Shown piece by piece: positions 23,181 to 31,099 of a stretch of 42,675 nucleotides of DNA. The stretch is taken from the NCBI GenBank assembly GCA_016342595.1, contig JAEINY010000022.1, positions 1 through 42,675 on the forward strand, given 5' to 3'. The notes under the pieces are model-generated. The model had not been told where the DNA came from. It searched no databases and was given only the letters and a program-made list of their open reading frames with translations. A program made the translations under genes and the position numbers. Position 1 is the first letter of the stretch, and each line of letters begins with the position of its first letter. The DNA is from Marinilabiliaceae bacterium (lineage in GTDB: Bacteria; Bacteroidota; Bacteroidia; Bacteroidales; Marinilabiliaceae).

Positions 23181-24686
23181 ATGAACAAAACCTTACATAT
23201 AAACTTAAACGGATTCGCCTTCCAAATTGAGGAGACGGCCTATGATAAACTTCAACATTATCTGCAAACCATTGAAAGCCGGTTAGGAGGAAGTGAGGAA
23301 GCGCAAGAAATTATTACGGATATTGAGTCACGTATTGCTGAGTTATTCCATTATAAATTCAGTTCCCCTGAAGAGATCATCACCTTGAAGGCCGTGGAAG
23401 AAATCATTGAAACCATTGGTGAACCCGCCGAGATTGTCGATGAAGAAGAAGCGGCTGAGGATGCAAATACTGGTGGATCGCAAACGGAAACCAGTCAAGG
23501 ACCTATCTATACAGGACGCAAAGGTTTATATCGCGATCCTGATGATCGCATCTTTGGTGGTGTGTGTGCCGGCTTGGGGGCCTATTTTGATGTGGATCCC
23601 TTGGTATTCCGCATCATTGCCGTAGTATTAACGATTCTGTCAATTGGGGCAGTACCCATTATTTATCTGATATTATGGGCTGCTATGCCAAAGGCAATGA
23701 CCTTAGGTCAACGCATTGAAATGCGGGGCGGGGCTTCCTTTAAGAACATGGAGAATGGTATTAAAAATGAGTACCATGCTGTGTCAGATAAGTTTAAGTC
23801 ATTTAAGAACAAGCAAAATTACAAGGATATGCAACAACGAATGAATAAAACAGGTGATGTCATGGCTAAGGCTTTGTATCAGGTTGTGAATGTTCTGGGT
23901 ATGATATTAGGACTAGGGATAGTGATATGGAGTGTGTTATCTATCATGACCCTGGTAGGGTTCTTTGTCTTTAAAGATGCGCTCTTTGGATTAATATTGA
24001 CCGAAGGGGATTATTTCATCTCTGAATTACCTCGTCGCTTTTTATCATCAACCGATGAGTTGTTAGTCACCATTTCAGTGATTCTGTTAGTGGGAATTCC
24101 ATTGTTGGTGATCCTGTATCTGGGGATGAAGTTGATATTTAAATTTAAAACGAATGGAAAAGCTCTGGGCATGATAGGTCTTGGTTTGTGGTTGAGCGGA
24201 TTGGTTTTGGTTTTTTTTACCGGATTAAGAGTTACTAAGAGTTTTGAAAACACTGAAACTGTAACCGAGGAGACCTTGCTGAAGCCGGTTCAAGCCGAAA
24301 CTATTTATTTGAAACCGGCCAATAACATTCCACCAGCCGGTGATCGTGATTACATCATGGACATGGAGCACCTTGAGCTGTATTCTCTAGATGGACAATT
24401 AATGATTGAGGGACAGCCGGAATTGCGCATCACTTATGGCGACGAATTCAAACTGTTTGTTGAAAAGCGGGCGCGTGGCATTAATGAAAAGGAAGCACAA
24501 CACAATGCCATTTCTACTGAATATTTCTGGGTGCAGAAGGATTCTGTTTTATTGCTCGATCGGCAGTTTACCATTGGGGATGAGGCATTGGTCCGTAATC
24601 AAAAAGTATATGTTACCATTCAGTTATCGGCTGATAAAAAGTTAGACGTAAGTCCTTATCTGGATCGTTTAATGGATGACTTTTAG
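23181..24686 (+). CDS. PspC-domain membrane protein (second paralogue, with C-terminal periplasmic domain)
   Basis: This 501-residue protein repeats the layout of the preceding gene: AQEIITDIESRIAELFHYKF and EEIIETIGEPAEI in the cytoplasmic start, the PspC domain KGLYRDPDDRIFGGVCAGLG to YLILWAAMP (about 112-173), and a charged helix. The paralogue adds three clear helices (about 233-262, 290-315, 330-352) and, after the last, a soluble tail of about 150 residues (residues 353-501) with beta-rich sequence (LELYSLDGQLMIEGQPELRI). If the PspC start is cytoplasmic, this tail faces the periplasm. Tandem duplication with specialisation of the second copy is the simplest reading. Confidence 0.93.
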   Translation: MNKTLHINLNGFAFQIEETAYDKLQHYLQTIESRLGGSEEAQEIITDIESRIAELFHYKFSSPEEIITLKAVEEIIETIGEPAEIVDEEEAAEDANTGGSQTETSQGPIYTGRKGLYRDPDDRIFGGVCAGLGAYFDVDPLVFRIIAVVLTILSIGAVPIIYLILWAAMPKAMTLGQRIEMRGGASFKNMENGIKNEYHAVSDKFKSFKNKQNYKDMQQRMNKTGDVMAKALYQVVNVLGMILGLGIVIWSVLSIMTLVGFFVFKDALFGLILTEGDYFISELPRRFLSSTDELLVTISVILLVGIPLLVILYLGMKLIFKFKTNGKALGMIGLGLWLSGLVLVFFTGLRVTKSFENTETVTEETLLKPVQAETIYLKPANNIPPAGDRDYIMDMEHLELYSLDGQLMIEGQPELRITYGDEFKLFVEKRARGINEKEAQHNAISTEYFWVQKDSVLLLDRQFTIGDEALVRNQKVYVTIQLSADKKLDVSPYLDRLMDDF

Positions 24687-24735
24687 TTTATTAATGATTT
24701 TTTTACCAAAATAGAGTTCACCTAAATTTGAAAAA

Positions 24736-25239
24736 ATGAAAAATACACTTGTAACAATTATGATTCTGGCATTTGGTCTCACCATGAACGCACAAGACCG
24801 ACCATCTGACCGATTATTTGAAAAGATGGCTTTAAAACCGGGTATTACCATGTTATCTTTTTCAAAATCGATGTTGGATGCTGTGAATTTGAACTTTGAT
24901 AATGATGAGAACGAAGATGAACACCAGGTAACGGGTGATTTGAATGAGGTAAAAGTAATGATTTACAATGCGCCGGATGATGCCGAAACAATTGATTTTA
25001 GAGGGGATGCCTTGCGCTATCTGCCACTCACTAAATTCAGGGAGATTGACCCGGAAGAGCATGATATAAACCATGATAATGGTTCCTGTGATATTCGGAT
25101 ATTTAAAAGCGGACGTAAGATAAAAGAGTGTCACGTCTTGTTTCAAGGTGAAACGAATGGCGTGTTGTTATCTTTCTTTGGCGACTTTAAAGTAGAGGAT
25201 GTCAAAGAGTTGGCTGAGAAAGTGGATAATTATAAATAG
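24736..25239 (+). CDS. DUF4252-like secreted protein
   Basis: This 167-residue protein has a signal peptide (MKNTLVTIMILAFGLTMNAQ, cut after the A-Q) and then RLFEKMALKPGITMLSFSKSML, a start common to DUF4252 proteins ('h-x-x-h-x-h-S-K-x-M'). Further features of the family are VKVMIYNAPDD and a C-terminal FFGDFKVEDVKELAEKV. It follows pspC2 by 49 bases and ends with a strong terminator, so it closes the PadR-PspC operon. DUF4252 genes in Bacteroidota often sit next to extracytoplasmic stress regulators. Function unknown; the assignment is by motif only. Confidence 0.78.
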   Translation: MKNTLVTIMILAFGLTMNAQDRPSDRLFEKMALKPGITMLSFSKSMLDAVNLNFDNDENEDEHQVTGDLNEVKVMIYNAPDDAETIDFRGDALRYLPLTKFREIDPEEHDINHDNGSCDIRIFKSGRKIKECHVLFQGETNGVLLSFFGDFKVEDVKELAEKVDNYK

Positions 25240-25262
25240 AAGATAGATAACTTTTATTCTAT

Positions 25263-25298
25263 AATGCGCATGAATGTGAGTTCATGCGCATTTTCTGT
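25263..25298 (+). terminator. Intrinsic terminator of the PadR-PspC operon
   Basis: AATGCGCATGAA (25263-25274), loop TGTGAG, and TTCATGCGCATT (25281-25292) form a perfect 12-bp stem, followed by TTCTGTT. It lies 23 bases after the stop of the DUF4252-like gene. Confidence 0.88.
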
Positions 25299-25378
25299 TA
25301 GTGAAGAGAATATACAAGGATGTTTTGAGGTGCTTTAAAAAGCCAAATGTAGATAGGTGGGTGTTACTCTCAGCATCC

Positions 25379-25480
25379 CCTGGGTTCCACCCTGGGTTAT
25401 TAACTTTCAACCACTTCGTGGTTGTAAAACAATAATCCTAAAAGGATTGAATGTTAATAACCACGGGTGAAACCCGTGGT
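25379..25480. repeat. CCACGGGT-type interspersed palindromic repeat
   Basis: Three hairpins lie in a row: CAACCAC/GTGGTTG (25408-25424), AATCCT/AGGATT (25434-25448) and CCACGGGT/ACCCGTGG (25461-25479). The outer parts face each other: CCTGGGTTATTAAC on the left and GTTAATAACCACGGG on the right. The motif 'ccacgggtgaaacccgtggt' with 'ggttattaac' is an abundant interspersed element in Bacteroidota genomes; it has no coding capacity. Confidence 0.75.
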
Positions 25481-26018
25481 GCAAATAAAAAAGACACCAC
25501 AACCCAGAGGGGGTTGAATCAACCAACTTTATCTATGATAGAGGCTAAAAAAAGGAGCATTAATAAATTAATGCCCCCTTCTATCAAAATTTACGAAAAA
25601 AAATCCGGTACTATTTTTCATCCTGCAGAATGAAAGTGCCTAATATGGCTATTTACATGTTAATTGCAGAAAACCTGAATCGTAACACCAACTAAGATGT
25701 GTTGTATAACATGTTTATGTGAGTCGACTTTTGGGGAAGTTAATGAATATTGGAAATGGTTTATCGGATTTACGATTTGAAGAACCTTTTTTTGGTCAAA
25801 AACAAAGGAGTTACCTACCATTGTAAGCAACATCTTTTAACTACATAAACTAATTTCCAAACTCATATCAGCAATGTAGGTATTTCCCACATGATAGATT
25901 CTGTTGGTGATTTTAATAAGACTGGAGGCATAATTCAGTTCAAAACCGCTGGCGAAGGATTATTTTTCTGTATAAGTGCAATATGAACCGTCTGGAATGT
26001 GTCTTTTGGGATAGCGAT

Positions 26019-26180
26019 TGAATTTCTGCAGTTGGATATTGATATCTACAGAAACAGGATGTATTTCTGCCATTGGAAACTAACATCTACAGAAACAGAT
26101 TGAATTTCTGCCGTTGGATATTGATTTCTACAAAAACTAGGTGAATTTCTACCATCGAAATTGAATCTATACCGAAAAAG
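26019..26180. repeat. Tandem array with 41-bp period (alternating 21- and 20-bp half units)
   Basis: TTTCTGC/TTTCTAC recurs at 26023, 26064, 26105 and 26146, that is every 41 bases. Between them lies a second type of half unit, (A/T)TCTACAGAAACAG or a close relative, so eight half units of 20-21 bases alternate. The half units share a TCT core with those of the array at 8850, and both have two helical turns as basic period, but the sequences are otherwise diverged. Confidence 0.85.
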
Positions 26181-26379
26181 GTACTATCCGAAGCGTCGGA
26201 AAAGTTTATTTTTTGGTATAGATTCATGGTCGAAGGTTCAAACTCAGATCCTATTTTCAGAGTGATTGAGTGCCAGAAATGGGTGAGGAAGGCTTATTCG
26301 TAATTACTCTAAGATACAAGAAGTGTCATCTTTTCATGTCAGATTTCTTTCTACCTTAGCTGCTCAAATAAAACGGCTT

Positions 26380-27279
26380 ATGACTAACCCTAATTCATCT
26401 CTCACATCTGGTTATGTGTATACTTTACAGGCTTTTGTCATGTGGGGGCTCTTACCAATTTTCTGGAAGTGGCTCAATCATATGCCGGCCCTGGAAATAT
26501 TGGCGCATCGTATTTTTTGGTCTCTGGTTTTTTTGCTTCTTTTTTTAGCCGGTCGGGGGCAGCTACGGTTAGGCCCGATCTTTCGTGATCGGAAAGCATT
26601 ATGGTCGTTGGTATTGACCGGATGTTTGGTGGGTAGCAACTGGGGGGTATATATTTATGCGGTGAATGCCAATCACATTGTAGAAGCGAGTCTTGGGTAT
26701 TACATTACGCCCTTGGTGAATGTGGCTCTGGGCATTCTGTTTCTCAAAGAGCGGCTGAATCGCTTGCAGTTCATTGCCCTGGTTATAGCCATTGTTGCAG
26801 TTGCTTACCTCACGGTTGATTTGGGCAAGTTTCCATGGGTGTCTATCTATCTGGCCATTTCATTTGGATTATATGGATTGATTAAAAAAATGAGTGGGGT
26901 GGATCCCTTGCCTGCCTTGGCCATTGAAACGTTGGTATTGACCCCGTTTGCATTAGGATATATCGTGTGGGGATTGTGGACCGGAGAAGGACATCTGTTT
27001 ACTGATAGTCGGTTGACCGATACTTTACTAATATTGGCCGGTGTAGTTACTACCTTGCCACTTTTCTGGTTTGGTGTGGGAGCGAAACGAATTCCCCTGT
27101 CATCTGTTGGTTTCATGCAGTACATTGCACCGACCATTATGCTGTTATTAGGTATCTTTTTATATGATGAAGTGTTCCCGGTACAGAAACAGGTGGCATT
27201 TGCATTCATCTGGATGGCTTTGGTATTATACAGTTATTCTGTAGTGAAGAAGTATCGTCAAAATAAACACACGTCTTAA
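26380..27279 (+). CDS. rarD: RarD-family EamA permease
   Basis: This 299-residue transporter of the drug/metabolite superfamily has ten predicted helices in two EamA halves. RarD signatures are YTLQAFVMWGLLPIFWKWL at the start, ALEILAHRIFWSLVFL, SNWGVYIYAVNANHIVEASLGYYI and NVALGILFLKERL. The ATG at 26380 is preferred over a GTG at 26323 because the protein then has the usual length. RarD was named for chloramphenicol sensitivity, but its real substrate is unknown. It is followed after 4 bases by a second EamA gene, so the two form an operon with the acetyltransferase. Confidence 0.93.
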   Translation: MTNPNSSLTSGYVYTLQAFVMWGLLPIFWKWLNHMPALEILAHRIFWSLVFLLLFLAGRGQLRLGPIFRDRKALWSLVLTGCLVGSNWGVYIYAVNANHIVEASLGYYITPLVNVALGILFLKERLNRLQFIALVIAIVAVAYLTVDLGKFPWVSIYLAISFGLYGLIKKMSGVDPLPALAIETLVLTPFALGYIVWGLWTGEGHLFTDSRLTDTLLILAGVVTTLPLFWFGVGAKRIPLSSVGFMQYIAPTIMLLLGIFLYDEVFPVQKQVAFAFIWMALVLYSYSVVKKYRQNKHTS

Positions 27280-27283
27280 AATA

Positions 27284-28168
27284 ATGGTTGAAACGAATCG
27301 TAGCGTCAAAGCCTCCCTGGCTTTATTAACCGGATTATGCATCATTGGTTTTTCAGCAATCCTTATTAAATTAGCTGAAGCGCCGGGATTGGTGACTGCT
27401 TTTTATCGAGTGGGAGTGGGCTCTCTGGTGTTGTTGATCCCGTTTTTCAGCCGCTTAAAATCCATTCGTCAGAATTTCAGTGCCAAAGGTATGTGGATGG
27501 CCGTCCTGGGTGGTGTTTGTTTTGGTATCGATACAGGCCTCTGGTCCATCGGCATTGAACTGAGTAATGCCTCTTTGCCCACATTAATGGCTAATCTGGC
27601 TCCTGCATGGGTAGGTATTGGTGCGCTTCTGCTATTTAAAGAGAAACAGCGTCCCGGATTTTGGGTCGGCTTGCTCATTACTTTTGCGGGAATTATCATC
27701 ATGGTGAATCGAAACTTGCTGGTGGCGGATGGATTATCCTACGGTATCGGATTGGGAGTTCTGGCAGGTATCTTTTATGCAGCCTATTATCTGTTTACCC
27801 AACAAGGACGTGCCTTGATGAATACCATGACTTATTTATCCGTCAGTACCTTCGCTGCCGCCATCACGCTGGCCATTATCGTTTTATTCACCAACTATTC
27901 ATTTGTTGGGTACAGCCAAACCACCTGGTTGATATTCATTGTTTATGGTGCTGGCGTACATGTGGTAGGCTGGACCTTTATCAATTATGCACAGGGATAT
28001 TTGAAAGCCACTACCGTTTCGCCCACTTTATTAGGGCAACCGGTGATTACTGCCATAGCCGCTTTTTTTATTCTGGGTGAGGTCTTAACCACCTGGCAGA
28101 TTATTGGGGGGATCATTGTGTTTGGCGGTATCTATATTGTTAATATTACCTGGCTTAAAAGAAAATAA
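27284..28168 (+). CDS. EamA/DMT-family permease
   Basis: This 294-residue protein has ten predicted helices and two EamA repeats: LCIIGFSAILIKLAEAPGLV to LSNASLPTLMANLAPAWVGI with LLFKEK, and the second half GVLAGIFYAAYYLF to GQPVITAIAAFFILGE with W-Q-I-I-G-G. It may export an amino acid or metabolite, as other DMT permeases do. It is only distantly related to the RarD-like protein before it, so the pair is not a recent duplication. Four bases separate it from rarD and three from the acetyltransferase. Confidence 0.9.
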   Translation: MVETNRSVKASLALLTGLCIIGFSAILIKLAEAPGLVTAFYRVGVGSLVLLIPFFSRLKSIRQNFSAKGMWMAVLGGVCFGIDTGLWSIGIELSNASLPTLMANLAPAWVGIGALLLFKEKQRPGFWVGLLITFAGIIIMVNRNLLVADGLSYGIGLGVLAGIFYAAYYLFTQQGRALMNTMTYLSVSTFAAAITLAIIVLFTNYSFVGYSQTTWLIFIVYGAGVHVVGWTFINYAQGYLKATTVSPTLLGQPVITAIAAFFILGEVLTTWQIIGGIIVFGGIYIVNITWLKRK

Positions 28169-28171
28169 ATC

Positions 28172-28636
28172 ATGAAAATAGAAGTGAAAACATTCGAGGA
28201 ACTCAGGAATTCGGAGTTATATAATATGTTGCAGTTGAGGGCTGAAGTATTTGTGGTGGAGCAAGATTGCGTTTACAATGATATCGATGGGATGGATCAA
28301 CAAGGATTACATGTGCTTGCCAAAGTAGATGGAAAGATTATCGGTTACACGCGCCTGTTGAAAGCCGGAACGCGCTTTGAAACCGCTTCTATAGGGCGGA
28401 TGGTTGTGGATAAGGACTACCGCTTTAAAGGGTATGCACGAGAGATTATGGAATATTCCATCGGCTATATACATAAAAGTTGGAATGAGTCGATCATTCA
28501 CATCAGTGCCCAACAATATCTAAAAGGATTTTACGGCAGTATCGGTTTTAAAATTGTAACAGAACCATATCTGGAAGATGGTATTCCGCATGTGGGAATG
28601 GATATCAATGTGGCTGTGATGAATCAATCCAGGTGA
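28172..28636 (+). CDS. ElaA-like GNAT N-acetyltransferase
   Basis: This 154-residue acetyl-CoA-dependent acyltransferase resembles ElaA. Its start EVKTFEELRNSELYNMLQLR and AEVFVVEQDCVYNDIDGMD is the ElaA signature; the acetyl-CoA loop is in SIGRMVVDKDYRFKGYAREIM (the usual R/Q-x-x-G-x-G/A being RFKGYA); and QQYLKGFYGSIGFKIV carries the C-terminal tyrosine-glycine-phenylalanine pattern. It is the last gene of the rarD-eamA operon and is convergent with the next gene, with only 15 bases between the two stop codons. Substrate unknown. Confidence 0.92.
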   Translation: MKIEVKTFEELRNSELYNMLQLRAEVFVVEQDCVYNDIDGMDQQGLHVLAKVDGKIIGYTRLLKAGTRFETASIGRMVVDKDYRFKGYAREIMEYSIGYIHKSWNESIIHISAQQYLKGFYGSIGFKIVTEPYLEDGIPHVGMDINVAVMNQSR

Positions 28637-28651
28637 AATTCTTTTGTCGTA

Positions 28652-30604
28652 TTATTGAATGTTAAGAGAGTCTAAATCAGCCAGCGGACGCACAAATGAG
28701 TCTGAAAATTTACCGGATTTCATAAGTTGCTCACGTGCTTTTAAAGAGGCGTTTTTTCCTTTATAAGCCCCGAAAATGTAACGGGTATAACCATCTTTAC
28801 ATTGATAGGTCTTAATTTCTTTGCGGTCCAGCCCTTTTAAATACATAGAGGCAAATAGTGATCTGCGTTTAAGTGCTAGTACCTGGATGGTGTAAAAAGG
28901 CTCTTCTTCCAGTACTTTTTTGATGTTGTTATTCACCGCCACGTCGATTTTTTTAGTCTCTTTATTTAAATTCGCCAGCAAGGGTTGCAACGGAGGATCC
29001 ATTCGTATTTCTTCAAAAGATAAAAAGGGTTTGTTTGGCTGATAAGCTTCATCTTTCGGGATGTTCAAGAGGGAAGAGAGAATGTGTTCTTTAGCTTTTA
29101 GCTCTTTGACGTCATATTCATGACCGGTTTCCAGGAATAATAGATAGGATCCATCAGTAAGGCTGGGGCGGTAATCACCCACTAGCTGATCATCGATTCG
29201 GCGGGTTACTAAAATGCGTACCTGTGGTGAGCCAATGGCGGATGAATCACTGATGTGGCCTTCGATAACTGCGAGTTCTCCGCCCGGGGATTGGTTAAAA
29301 ATAACTTTGTAAAGATCCGATCCGCCATAATTATCGGTTAACCGGGCTGAAGAGTAATAGGCTTCATTTTTGTTCAAGGTAGGCACAAAAAAGAAATCAT
29401 CATCCGGCGTGTTGATCGGATATCCTAAGTTAATGGGAGTGGCCCAGTGGGTATTGTCATGCATCTGTGTGTAAAACACGTCCATACGCCCCATACTGTT
29501 ATGACCCTCTGATGAAAAATAGAGTGTTTTCCCATCCGGATGTATCATGGGAGTTTCTTCATCGAAAGGGGTATTCACAGCAGAACCCAGATTTTGCGGT
29601 TCTCCCCAATTTCCATTTTTATCTTTTTTACTCCTGTAGATATCGATACCACCAATACCTCCTTCGCGATCACTGGTGAAGAATAAAGTGCTTTTATCAG
29701 CACTTAAGCAGGCATGTGTTTCGTTGGCTTCAGAGTTAATGGGTGATGGAAGCTTTTGTGGTTCTTGCCATTTGCCGTCAATAAACGGACTCATGTAGAG
29801 GTTCTGGCCTTCCCGGTCGTTGTGATAGATAAATAATTCTTTTCCATCCGTGGAAACCGATAATGCCGATTCGTGATCGTGATCTCTAAAGAATATTTGC
29901 AGCGGATGAGTAGTACCCCATTCATTGTTTTCTCCGGTTGCATAATATATTTTCTCAGGGTATTGACCGTCTTCCAATTGGGAGAGCCGATTAGATGGTC
30001 GGCGTGAAGTGAAGTAGAGTATGTCCTGATAGACGGTAACCAAGGGGCTGTGGTCGTCATATTTGCCATTTACCTGAGGGCCTAGGTTGTAAATGTTCAG
30101 ATCGGCAGGGTTGGCCAGGAAGATGGCCGCATTTTTACAATTATTAATTTCACGTTGAACGAGGGTGTTTAATTCCAGATCATTTTCATGTAAGTGCTGT
30201 TGTAAATATTCATATATCTCCAGCGCATCTTTGGGTTTTAGTAATACCTGGTATGTTTTTCCCAAAGTCAGTTGAAAATCAATGCCAAGATCAGAAACCC
30301 AGTCGGTTTCGTTTAATAGGCTGAAGCCTTTCTCCAGCGTTTGGGCCGCATTATTGGCCCCATTAGTGGTGTTTAGGTAGCATAAACCAAGGTGTAAATA
30401 GTATTCAGCAACAGTGGGACTTTCAGTAATAAGTTCGGAAAAAGCATCAATAGCTTTAGAATAATTTTGATCCTCAGCATAGTCTAATGCTTTATAGAAA
30501 GCACGTTTTTTTTTGTCAGATGGAGAAGTGATTTGTGCAAAACAAGAAAGATGCACAAATAAAAATATACAAAGGTAAGTTATTCTAATCCTTGTTCTAA
30601 CCAT
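28652..30604 (-). CDS. TPR/PD40 (PorE-like) envelope protein with C-terminal SPOR-like domain
   Basis: This 650-residue exported protein has a signal peptide (ending near LSCFAQ), TPR-like repeats at about 35-150, a PD40 beta-propeller at about 175-430 with repeated DGKELFIYHNDREGQNLYM, SADKSTLFFTSDREGGIGGIDIY and PDGKTLYFSSEGHNSMGRMDVFY, a small beta-sandwich of the carboxypeptidase-regulatory type (about 445-515), and a C-terminal stretch of about 75 residues (FYTIQVLALKRR to SFVRPL) with the SPOR pattern (h-x-h-Q-V...Y-x-h-x-h-G-x-Y/F...A). Typical relatives such as PorE end in an OmpA domain; here a SPOR domain would serve the same job, peptidoglycan binding. A role in envelope organisation or type IX secretion is inferred. 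Confidence 0.85.
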   Translation of the reverse strand: MVRTRIRITYLCIFLFVHLSCFAQITSPSDKKKRAFYKALDYAEDQNYSKAIDAFSELITESPTVAEYYLHLGLCYLNTTNGANNAAQTLEKGFSLLNETDWVSDLGIDFQLTLGKTYQVLLKPKDALEIYEYLQQHLHENDLELNTLVQREINNCKNAAIFLANPADLNIYNLGPQVNGKYDDHSPLVTVYQDILYFTSRRPSNRLSQLEDGQYPEKIYYATGENNEWGTTHPLQIFFRDHDHESALSVSTDGKELFIYHNDREGQNLYMSPFIDGKWQEPQKLPSPINSEANETHACLSADKSTLFFTSDREGGIGGIDIYRSKKDKNGNWGEPQNLGSAVNTPFDEETPMIHPDGKTLYFSSEGHNSMGRMDVFYTQMHDNTHWATPINLGYPINTPDDDFFFVPTLNKNEAYYSSARLTDNYGGSDLYKVIFNQSPGGELAVIEGHISDSSAIGSPQVRILVTRRIDDQLVGDYRPSLTDGSYLLFLETGHEYDVKELKAKEHILSSLLNIPKDEAYQPNKPFLSFEEIRMDPPLQPLLANLNKETKKIDVAVNNNIKKVLEEEPFYTIQVLALKRRSLFASMYLKGLDRKEIKTYQCKDGYTRYIFGAYKGKNASLKAREQLMKSGKFSDSFVRPLADLDSLNIQ

Positions 30605-30952
30605 AAATAGCTATTCTCATTCACCTGTCACCAACTGCAAAATAAGTCAAAAAAATATAATTGACTCATAGTCAAGGTGAAAAATGTTAAGAAATATTTT
30701 ATATAGATATGTGGGTTTTTTTAATGGTGCTTGTAAGTGGCAGATAAACAGCTTATACTGTCTTGTTTGCAAGTGTCTTTTCTTTTCGACCGAAGTAGAA
30801 ATGTTATTAATGATCCGCAGGAAACAAGATTGTTTGTCGTCATAACAGAAAAAGTTCAACGAAAAAATAAACAAAATGTATAATAAATGCTTCTTTAATG
30901 TAGTTATTGCTTTAGTTTTTTCATAAATAGTCAAAGTTTTGGTTTGAGAGGA

Positions 30953-30983
30953 CCTGCAATTCTTCGGAGTTGTGGGTTTTTTT
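30953..30983 (+). terminator. UUCG-capped terminator or attenuator hairpin upstream of rbfA
   Basis: CCTGCAATTC, loop TTCG, GAGTTGTGGG form a 10-pair stem with three G-U pairs, followed by seven T. The G-U pairs would be mismatches on the minus strand, so the hairpin is made for plus-strand RNA. No plus-strand gene lies within 2.3 kb upstream, so the ended RNA would be a small or leader RNA. Confidence 0.6.
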
Positions 30984-31002
30984 AGTCAATTTAGGGATGA
31001 TT

Positions 31003-31010
31003 TAACTTTG
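31003..31010 (+). promoter_or_regulatory. Bacteroidota -7 promoter element of the rbfA operon
   Basis: TAACTTTG is a perfect match to the Bacteroidota -7 consensus TAnnTTTG. It predicts transcription start near 31016 and a leader of about 85 bases before the rbfA ATG. A clear -33 TTTG is not seen at 19-21 bases upstream, where a T-run stands instead. Confidence 0.6.
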
Positions 31011-31099
31011 AAATGGAGATCAGGGGAGGAGCATTTAACTTGCTTAGGTTTAAAATCCACCGAAAAAGCTTAATTTCGTGGTTTGAAAATATTAGTAAT

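Larger units (their letters stand above)
25240..26379. other. Gene-free island with terminator, palindromic repeat and second phased array
   Basis: These 1140 bases contain no convincing gene. They hold the operon terminator (25263-25298), a cluster of three hairpins of a CCACGGGT-type interspersed repeat (25379-25480), an unstructured stretch (about 25520-26010) in which only a 40-codon minus-strand frame (25837-25959) looks faintly protein-like, and the 20/21-base array (26019-26180). The 60-codon plus-strand frame at 25451-25633 starts inside the palindrome and is not credible. Confidence 0.65.
30605..31099. other. Intergenic region upstream of rbfA with terminator-like hairpin and promoter
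   Basis: These 495 bases lie between the divergent envelope gene (minus) and rbfA (plus). They hold a plus-strand UUCG-capped hairpin with a T-run (30953-30983), a perfect -7 box (31003-31010), and a leader hairpin CCACCGAAA / TTTCGTGG (31057-31083) just before rbfA. The minus-strand 95-codon frame at 30647-30934 is AT-biased and unlike a protein. A short plus-strand RNA ending at the hairpin is possible. Confidence 0.55.

Noticed and set aside
25451-25633. 60-codon plus-strand frame after the PadR-PspC operon
   Set aside because: Starts inside the interspersed palindrome and has no protein-like composition.
26380-28168. Two EamA genes as a recent tandem duplication
   Set aside because: The proteins share only the general fold; motifs and lengths differ, so they are distinct DMT subfamilies.
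30647-30934. 95-codon minus-strand frame upstream of rbfA
   Set aside because: AT-driven composition, no family resemblance, and it lies in what looks like the shared promoter region of divergent genes.
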